Source of the DNA: Bacteroidales bacterium
GTDB taxonomy: Bacteria > Bacteroidota > Bacteroidia > Bacteroidales > UBA7960
Assembly: GCA_007131895.1 (NCBI GenBank)
Contig: SLPR01000440.1
Location: 1-10,450, forward strand
Length of the DNA stretch: 10,450 bases
Direction: 5' to 3'
Numbering within the stretch: the first letter of the stretch is position 1; each line of letters begins with the position of its first letter. Under the pieces are notes generated by a model that was not told where the DNA came from, searched no databases, and saw only the letters and a program-made list of their open reading frames with translations. Position numbers and translations under genes: made by a program. This document shows positions 6,008 to 10,450 of the stretch, piece by piece.

Positions 6008-7585
6008 TTATGCTTTGGATGTATTGTTCATTTTTTTGTAAGAGAAATACCTGATAATGGCGTGCGTAGCCACTCCCAGTAAAGATAAAATAATCAGCAT
6101 TACGCCCATGGTGTCAATGGCAGCATGGGTGGTTTTCCCGGGAATATATGCACCTTCTACAAACTGCATCCTGCTGTTGTTGCGTGTATGGCAATCTGCA
6201 CAAGTAAGTGCCTCGCTGGCCGGAGAAACCATATGATTTACGGGGAGGTACATTTCGGTGTCTACAAAATCCCATTGTCCGCTGTAGGGGCGATCAAGAT
6301 ATTTCATTCCTTCTTCCAGGGCCCGTTCCCAGTCCAGATCGAGCCACAGGGCACCTTTGCCTTCCTCCCTGTCCCAGAGTTTGGCCTGCAAAATACTCAT
6401 ATACACAGGATCGTAGGGCTGACGTCCCCGGTGCACTTTCGAAGGAATAATGCGTGACTCAGGGTCGTCGGCAGAGCCAAACAAGGTGTTGATGCGCAAA
6501 AAGGCTTCGGTAGTGTCTACTTTGTCGGATAGAAGAAAGTGATCTGCAGTACCGTTAAACCACATGTATTCTGGTACTACGTTGGTTTGCCATGCCGCAT
6601 CTCCTTTTATAGACTGGTAGATGGGGTTGCCCTGACTGTCAAACAATTCAAAAGCCTTTCCGTCCTGCAGGTCTCCGGCGGTAGACCAGTCCCAGTACAT
6701 TTTGGTGGCATTCACTTTGGCATATTCGGGGATATGGCAGGTTTGACATGCAATTTTCGAGACATGGGTGTTAAGCATCTGGTCCAGGTGAGGTGTGGCG
6801 GTGTGGCATTGTTCGCAGGTGGCCCTGCGGGTATTGGACGATGAAACACCATAATAGCGTCCTTTCATCACGTGGTTGGTAGCTGTGTGGCAGTCTACGC
6901 AATCCATGTTGCCTCCGTCTACTCCCATGTGTACATCCACCTTACGTGAAGCCGTGAGCAGGGCCTCTTCCAGATCGCCGTGTTTTACATTGTTTCCGCC
7001 ACCACCATGGAAGTGGCAGTAGCCACAATTGGTTTTGGTGGGTCGACCCACGTTTTGTACGATGGTTTGAAAATCCTGTCCGGGCTCAGGATAACCGGCT
7101 CCTCCACGGAGTTTTTCATAAGTGCCGGTATTGTCATGGCAAACCAGGCAGTCCACGTTGTATTGGTTGGAGAAGTCGAAATCCATATCTTCCCATCCAA
7201 AACCCGCATGGCAGCGGTTACAGGTGGCTTCATTGGAAAAAATTCCGGTGCAGAAGTTGTTCAGCAGGTTCTTCTTGCCAAGGTAAGTTACTCCTCTGCC
7301 TTCGATATAGTCTTCCCGCTCCCAGGTAAAGTGAAAACTGTTTAGCAATTCTTCCCCTCTTTCTGTATGGCAGGAAATGCAAGTTGCTGTAATTTCATGA
7401 GGGTTGTCGAAATCACGTTGCAAAGCTTCATGCTTGCTGTGGTCAACACTGGGTATGTGCGGCTGACTGTACTCTTCTCTGAGTTCTGCAAGAAGCTTGT
7501 TTTCCTGGCTTGCGTCTCGCAGAACCACCGTTATAATAATCAGTGGTACAACTACCGATAAGATAAAAGTTACAGTATTCTTCAT
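6008..7585 (-). CDS. Octaheme c-type cytochrome, tetrathionate reductase (OTR) family
   Basis: 525 aa. Eight CxxCH haem-binding motifs have first Cys at residues 69, 122, 146, 187, 229, 257, 280 and 462, so eight covalent haems are expected. The segment CGYCHFHGGGGNNVKHGDL (187-205) is characteristic of the OTR family. Lys201 there is the best candidate for the unusual lysine ligand of the active-site haem seen in the Shewanella enzyme (alignment needed). Shewanella OTR reduces tetrathionate, nitrite and hydroxylamine in vitro; its physiological substrate is uncertain. An N-terminal hydrophobic segment (about 5-22) is a signal or anchor, and a second helix at about 492-511 (MGVMLIILSLLG) with a basic end (YKKMNN) should tether the C-terminus, so the haem domain is periplasmic and membrane-bound. 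It is the first gene of the operon, followed by its probable quinone-linked cytochrome b partner. Confidence 0.9.
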   Translation of the reverse strand: MKNTVTFILSVVVPLIIITVVLRDASQENKLLAELREEYSQPHIPSVDHSKHEALQRDFDNPHEITATCISCHTERGEELLNSFHFTWEREDYIEGRGVTYLGKKNLLNNFCTGIFSNEATCNRCHAGFGWEDMDFDFSNQYNVDCLVCHDNTGTYEKLRGGAGYPEPGQDFQTIVQNVGRPTKTNCGYCHFHGGGGNNVKHGDLEEALLTASRKVDVHMGVDGGNMDCVDCHTATNHVMKGRYYGVSSSNTRRATCEQCHTATPHLDQMLNTHVSKIACQTCHIPEYAKVNATKMYWDWSTAGDLQDGKAFELFDSQGNPIYQSIKGDAAWQTNVVPEYMWFNGTADHFLLSDKVDTTEAFLRINTLFGSADDPESRIIPSKVHRGRQPYDPVYMSILQAKLWDREEGKGALWLDLDWERALEEGMKYLDRPYSGQWDFVDTEMYLPVNHMVSPASEALTCADCHTRNNSRMQFVEGAYIPGKTTHAAIDTMGVMLIILSLLGVATHAIIRYFSYKKMNNTSKA

Positions 7586-7604
7586 GAGTTATGGGTTATT
7601 GCAG

Positions 7605-7616
7605 TTTTTTTTTTTT
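7605..7616. repeat. Twelve-base homopolymer in the operon leader
   Basis: Twelve consecutive T on the plus strand, that is A12 in the mRNA, lie 20 bases before the octaheme cytochrome ATG. An A-rich leader fits Bacteroidota translation initiation; the length could also vary by slippage. Confidence 0.8.
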
Positions 7617-7637
7617 GACTTAAGATGTAGTTTTGCA

Positions 7638-7650
7638 GGGTTACAAACCC
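7638..7650. repeat. Inverted repeat GGGTT-ACA-AACCC next to a candidate -7 element
   Basis: Perfect 5-base arms around a 3-base centre. It touches the second candidate -7 element, so a repressor site or small leader hairpin is possible. Short and unproven. Confidence 0.25.
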
Positions 7651-7657
7651 AAACATA
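7650..7657 (-). promoter_or_regulatory. Candidate -7 element of the sulfur operon (proximal)
   Basis: Minus-strand TATGTTTG matches TAnnTTTG. It would give a leader of roughly 58 bases before the octaheme cytochrome ATG. No good -33 partner is seen, so the operon may need an activator, or this may be chance. Confidence 0.35.
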
Positions 7658-7663
7658 CAGTGG

Positions 7664-7671
7664 CAAATATA
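7664..7671 (-). promoter_or_regulatory. Candidate -7 element of the sulfur operon (distal)
   Basis: Minus-strand TATATTTG also matches TAnnTTTG, 14 bases upstream of the proximal candidate. The expected TTG-type -33 element is again absent at 19-21 bases. Only one of the two, if either, is likely to be used. Confidence 0.35.
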
Positions 7672-7730
7672 TGAATAGGATTTGGTTTTTTGCAGCCCGT
7701 TTTTCTATATATAGATATATTTAGATACTA

Positions 7731-7753
7731 CGTAAAAAGCTGACTGGCAGCTT
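7731..7753 (-). terminator. Hairpin followed by a T run, minus strand
   Basis: On the minus strand, arms AAGCTG and CAGCTT with loop CCAGT are followed directly by TTT, giving a run of five T. It resembles a small intrinsic terminator located upstream of the operon's candidate promoters. It could end a minus-strand transcript from the intergenic region or act as an insulator. The stem is short (6 bp). Confidence 0.3.
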
Positions 7754-7763
7754 ATAACCCTGT

Positions 7764-7790
7764 AATTTAAATTTAGTCTAAATATAAATT
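7764..7790. promoter_or_regulatory. 27-base near-perfect palindrome, possible operator
   Basis: Centred on 7777, twelve of thirteen base pairs are symmetric; only the 7770/7784 pair fails. The core TTTAGTCTAAA (7772-7782) is perfect around its central base. It lies about 95-115 bases upstream of the operon's candidate -7 elements, a position open to an activator dimer. The region is very AT-rich, so part of the symmetry may be chance. Confidence 0.35.
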
Positions 7791-8121
7791 TGCAGCAGTT
7801 TGCAACTGTAAATTTTCCATTGTACTTCAGATGTTAATTTTTGCTTGTGCAAAAGATGCAAAAACCCCCTGTTGGATGTAAAAGTAATTGTTTCAACTTG
7901 TTGAAAACTACAAGAAATACTGAATTTATTCTTTAATTGGAATTGCCGGGTTGTGGCTCCTGTGAATTTGTAATTTTTCTTAACAGGTATAAGTATGTTC
8001 CCTGGGATTGTCAGAACATAGAATGTGTTAATAAGTGTTATGATAAAATCGGGAGTGTATATCAAAATTAATAGTATATTAGCCTAGGTAAAACCTATGG
8101 TATGTCTAATAAAATTTGAAA

Positions 8122-8619
8122 ATGGGAAAAGCTGACTATACCCTTATTTTTATAGTTGAAGATGATAAATTTTATGCTGATGTTATCCGCAAAGCATTGG
8201 AGTCAAGAAATTTTATGAATATAAAAACCTTCGCTACGGGGGAAGAATGTCTGAAACACCTGGACCTGAAGCCTGAAATTATCTTGCTCGATTATCGTTT
8301 GGGAGAGGATGTTATGGATGGCATGGATGTTTTGAAATCCATACGCAAATCGGGGTTGGATGCACAGGTGATTTTTCTTACCGGTGTAGATAAGCTTGAA
8401 GTTGCCACCAATACAATCAAAGCAGGTGCTTACGACTATGTGGTAAAGTCGGAAGCTGCCATAGAAAGAATCAGAAATATCATCCGTAGGATTACCTTCG
8501 AAAATCATATCAAAAGAGAAAACCTTCTCCTGAGACGAAGCCGCAAAATCATTCTTACCATTATATTCCTTCTTGCCATAGGCATATTGGTGCTGGGGGC
8601 ATTGCAGGTTATGCGGTAA
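8122..8619 (+). CDS. Response-regulator receiver domain with C-terminal membrane anchor
   Basis: 165 aa from the ATG at 8122; a TTG two codons upstream is possible but less likely. Residues 7-125 form a complete CheY-like receiver: acidic pair Asp14/Asp15 (FIVEDD), phosphoacceptor Asp57 (IILLDYRLG), Thr87 (IFLTG) and Lys109 (YVVKSE). The domain should therefore be phosphorylatable by a histidine kinase. No DNA-binding or enzymatic output domain follows. Instead, a basic stretch (130-142, KRENLLLRRSRKI) precedes one hydrophobic helix (143-162, LTIIFLLAIGILVLGAL), and the protein ends QVMR. It would be held at the cytoplasmic face of the membrane. It is transcribed divergently from the sulfur operon; no kinase is in the window, so a link to the operon is unproven. 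Confidence 0.88.
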   Translation: MGKADYTLIFIVEDDKFYADVIRKALESRNFMNIKTFATGEECLKHLDLKPEIILLDYRLGEDVMDGMDVLKSIRKSGLDAQVIFLTGVDKLEVATNTIKAGAYDYVVKSEAAIERIRNIIRRITFENHIKRENLLLRRSRKIILTIIFLLAIGILVLGALQVMR

Positions 8620-8668
8620 AAACGGTTCCAGGGTGTTTCTTTTGTCAACAACCCCCTTAATTTGGTCT

Positions 8669-8700
8669 GCTGAACAATTTTGGGTTATTCAGCTGTTTTA
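8669..8700 (+). terminator. Candidate terminator after the receiver gene
   Basis: Arms GCTGAA (8669) and TTCAGC (8688), extended by two A-T pairs after one mismatch, enclose the loop TTTTGGG and are followed by TGTTTTA. It is about 50 bases past the receiver stop and before the radical SAM promoter, a sensible place for termination. The T-run is imperfect. Confidence 0.4.
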
Positions 8701-8773
8701 TCGGCTACACTCCTGTTGCTTTCTCCAAATGTACCCAACGTGTCTTCGTTCCGACATTTATTTTGAAAGTACG

Positions 8774-8781
8774 TACCTTTG
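8774..8781 (+). promoter_or_regulatory. -7 promoter element of the YgiQ-family gene
   Basis: TACCTTTG, followed by CA, is an excellent match to the Bacteroidota -7 element TAnnTTTG. It lies 20 bases before the ATG at 8802, implying a very short leader. A clear -33 element is not seen. Confidence 0.55.
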
Positions 8782-8801
8782 CATTGCATTAAATTTTATA
8801 C

Positions 8802-10450
8802 ATGACAAATCCACGCGGAACCTCTTCTCTTTTTCTTCCCCTTACTGCCGACGAAATGCATAACAGGGGTTGGGATCAGGCCGATGTTATCCTGGTAAGT
8901 GGCGATGCCTATATTGACCATCCTTCCTTTGGCACTGCCATCCTTGCCCGTATGGCAGAGGCGCAGGGTTTGCGTGTAGCGGTTCTGGCCCAGCCCAACT
9001 GGCGCGATGATTTGCGCGACTTTAAAAAACTGGGTGTACCCCGGCTTTTTTTTGGCGTTACGGCAGGAAGCATGGATTCCATGGTCAACCATTATACGGC
9101 CCTTCGCCGCAAACGCAGTGACGATGCCTATACCCCCGGTGGCCGTGCAGGTTACCGCCCCGATTATGCTTCGGTGGTGTATACCCAAATCCTCAAAAAG
9201 CTGTATCCCGATATTCCGGTGGTGCTGGGGGGGGTGGAGGCCTCCATGCGCCGGTTTACCCATTACGATTACTGGCAGGATAAAGTAAAACCTCCGGTGC
9301 TGGCAGAAAGCGGAGCTGATTTGCTGCTGTATGGCATGGCCGAACAGCCCTGGAAGATGCTGCTGGAACTCACAAAAAAAGGGGTGCCATTGCATTCCCT
9401 TCACAATCTGCCCCAGACAGCCTTCCTGCGTGATGTTTCGGAGAATATTCCTCCCCTGAAAAACACCCCGGATCAGCAACTTCCCTCTCATGAAGATTGT
9501 CTGCACAGCAAAAAGACCTTTGCAGATGCTTTCCGTGCCATCGAAGAAGCGTCCAACATGCTTGAATCACCGCGCCTTGTGCAGCAAGTGGGCCGTCAGC
9601 AGGTGATTGTCAATCCACCCGTACCGCCCGCTGATGAACAAACCGTGGATGAAGCCTGGGAATTGCCCTATACCCGTGTGCCACACCCCAAATACCGGAA
9701 AAAACCGCCTATTCCCGCCTGGGAAATGATAAAATTCTCGGTGAATATTCACCGTGGGTGCTTTGGTGGTTGCAGCTTCTGCGCCATCAATATGCACCAG
9801 GGGAAATTTGTACAGAGCCGTTCAGAAAAATCCATCCTCAACGAGCTGGAAGAGATTGCTAAAATGCCTGATTTCAAGGGGCACATCAGTGATTTGGGTG
9901 GCCCATCGGCCAATATGTACAAGATGGAAGGCATTGACAAAGAAATGTGCCGGCGCTGCAAGCGGCCCAGCTGCATCTATCCCAATACCTGCAAAAACCT
10001 CAATTTTGATCACAATCCCCTGTTGCAGCTGTATGAAAAGGCCGAAAAAATCCAGGGGATCAAAAAAATCACCATTGGCAGCGGGGTACGCTACGATATG
10101 TTGATGGGAAAAACTCCTCAGCAAAACAAGCAATACGGTTTACAGCCTTACATTCAGAAATTGCTGCGCCATCATGTTTCCGGCCGTTTGAAGGTAGCTC
10201 CCGAGCATACCTCGCCCCAGGTTTTAAAGCTGATGCGCAAACCTGCATTTACAGGATTTGAAGAGTTTCACAAAGTGTTTCGCAATGTGTGCCAAAAGGA
10301 ATCACTCCCCTTGCAGCTGGTACCGTATTTTATTTCGGGACACCCCGGCACCCTTGAAAAGGACATGAAAGATCTCTCGGTACTGGTCAATAGACTGGGT
10401 TACCGCCCTGAGCAGGTGCAGGAGTTCACACCCACCCCCATGACGCTGGC
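8802..10450 (+). CDS. ygiQ: YgiQ-family radical SAM protein, 3'-truncated by window edge
   Basis: The frame opens at ATG 8802 and runs without a stop to the window end (549 codons seen). The N-terminal region carries the family hallmark GGVEASMRRFTHYDYW (143-158). The radical SAM cluster motif CxxxCxxC is at Cys320, Cys324 and Cys327 (HRGCFGGCSFC), so the protein should bind a [4Fe-4S] cluster and cleave S-adenosylmethionine. A second cysteine group, C-x2-C-x4-C-x5-C at 383, 386, 391 and 397, is typical of the family and could hold another metal centre. Downstream, GRLKVAPEHTSPQVLKLM and PYFISGHPGT also fit YgiQ proteins. The reaction catalysed by this widespread family is not known to me. 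It has its own promoter and appears unrelated to the sulfur operon. Confidence 0.92.
   Translation, partial: MTNPRGTSSLFLPLTADEMHNRGWDQADVILVSGDAYIDHPSFGTAILARMAEAQGLRVAVLAQPNWRDDLRDFKKLGVPRLFFGVTAGSMDSMVNHYTALRRKRSDDAYTPGGRAGYRPDYASVVYTQILKKLYPDIPVVLGGVEASMRRFTHYDYWQDKVKPPVLAESGADLLLYGMAEQPWKMLLELTKKGVPLHSLHNLPQTAFLRDVSENIPPLKNTPDQQLPSHEDCLHSKKTFADAFRAIEEASNMLESPRLVQQVGRQQVIVNPPVPPADEQTVDEAWELPYTRVPHPKYRKKPPIPAWEMIKFSVNIHRGCFGGCSFCAINMHQGKFVQSRSEKSILNELEEIAKMPDFKGHISDLGGPSANMYKMEGIDKEMCRRCKRPSCIYPNTCKNLNFDHNPLLQLYEKAEKIQGIKKITIGSGVRYDMLMGKTPQQNKQYGLQPYIQKLLRHHVSGRLKVAPEHTSPQVLKLMRKPAFTGFEEFHKVFRNVCQKESLPLQLVPYFISGHPGTLEKDMKDLSVLVNRLGYRPEQVQEFTPTPMTL

Larger units (their letters stand above)
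312..7585 (-). other. Candidate seven-gene sulfur redox operon
   Basis: All seven genes lie on the minus strand with gaps of 10, 26, 74, 68, 24 and 58 bases, and no clear terminator or consensus promoter was seen inside. Membership is coherent: porin, periplasmic octaheme cytochrome, membrane cytochrome b, three rhodanese-fold proteins and two YeeE/YedE transport proteins. Co-transcription is inferred from spacing and orientation. Confidence 0.7.
7586..8121. other. AT-rich divergent intergenic region
   Basis: 536 bases separate the divergent octaheme cytochrome and receiver genes. The region holds a 12-base T run on the plus strand, two candidate minus-strand -7 elements, a hairpin followed by Ts on the minus strand, a 27-base near-palindrome and a 12-base palindrome TCTATATATAGA (7704-7715). 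An open frame on the minus strand (7778-8065, 95 codons) has no recognisable domain and looks like chance AT-rich translation. No convincing gene or structured RNA was found. Confidence 0.6.

Noticed and set aside
7778..8065. 95-codon open frame on the minus strand within the divergent intergenic region, with a terminator-like hairpin 25 bases past its stop
   Set aside because: No recognisable domain, composition of chance AT-rich translation (many Lys/Ile/Phe/Thr), and it overlaps a palindrome that looks regulatory. The hairpin alone is not enough to call a gene.
8796..9506. 236-codon minus-strand open frame
   Set aside because: Opposite-strand shadow of the YgiQ-family gene, which has unmistakable family motifs.

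Overview
The window looks like a chromosomal segment of a Bacteroidota bacterium, probably an environmental, anaerobic or facultative Bacteroidales/Marinilabiliales-type organism. The signs are Bacteroidota-style -7 promoter elements (TAnnTTTG, clearest before the radical SAM gene), little Shine-Dalgarno signal with A-rich leaders, AT-rich intergenic DNA, and protein families common in that phylum. No tRNA, rRNA, CRISPR or mobile element was seen.

Layout: (1) positions 1-168, minus strand: the N-terminus of a PIF1/RecD-like helicase cut by the window edge. (2) Positions 312-7585, minus strand: seven tightly spaced genes that look like one operon. In transcription order they are an octaheme c-type cytochrome of the tetrathionate reductase (OTR) family, a cytochrome b561-type quinol-linked membrane subunit, an alginate-export-family outer-membrane porin, a double-rhodanese lipoprotein, a short YeeE/YedE membrane protein, a YeeE/YedE-rhodanese fusion, and a membrane-anchored single-domain rhodanese. 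(3) Positions 7586-8121: an AT-rich divergent intergenic region with candidate promoters, a 27-bp near-palindrome and a hairpin followed by Ts. (4) Positions 8122-8619, plus strand: a receiver domain attached to a C-terminal membrane helix, with no output domain. (5) From 8802, plus strand: a YgiQ-family radical SAM protein running off the window.

The main discovery candidate is that all three rhodanese proteins of the operon, which differ in architecture, end in exactly Gly-Gly-Cys. In two of them the rhodanese active-site cysteine is missing, and the terminal cysteine is the only cysteine (205-aa protein) or the only one besides the YeeE channel cysteine (407-aa fusion). The tails follow low-complexity, probably flexible linkers. 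This recalls the GGCGG swinging arm of SoxY, where a C-terminal cysteine carries covalently bound sulfur intermediates, but it sits on a rhodanese scaffold.

Proposed combined role (inference): a small sulfur oxyanion such as thiosulfate or tetrathionate enters through the porin. It is oxidised or reduced by the octaheme cytochrome, which exchanges electrons with the quinone pool through the b-type cytochrome. Sulfur is carried on the GGC tails of periplasmic rhodaneses and moved across the inner membrane by the two YeeE/YedE proteins. The direction of the redox reaction and the real substrate cannot be read from sequence.
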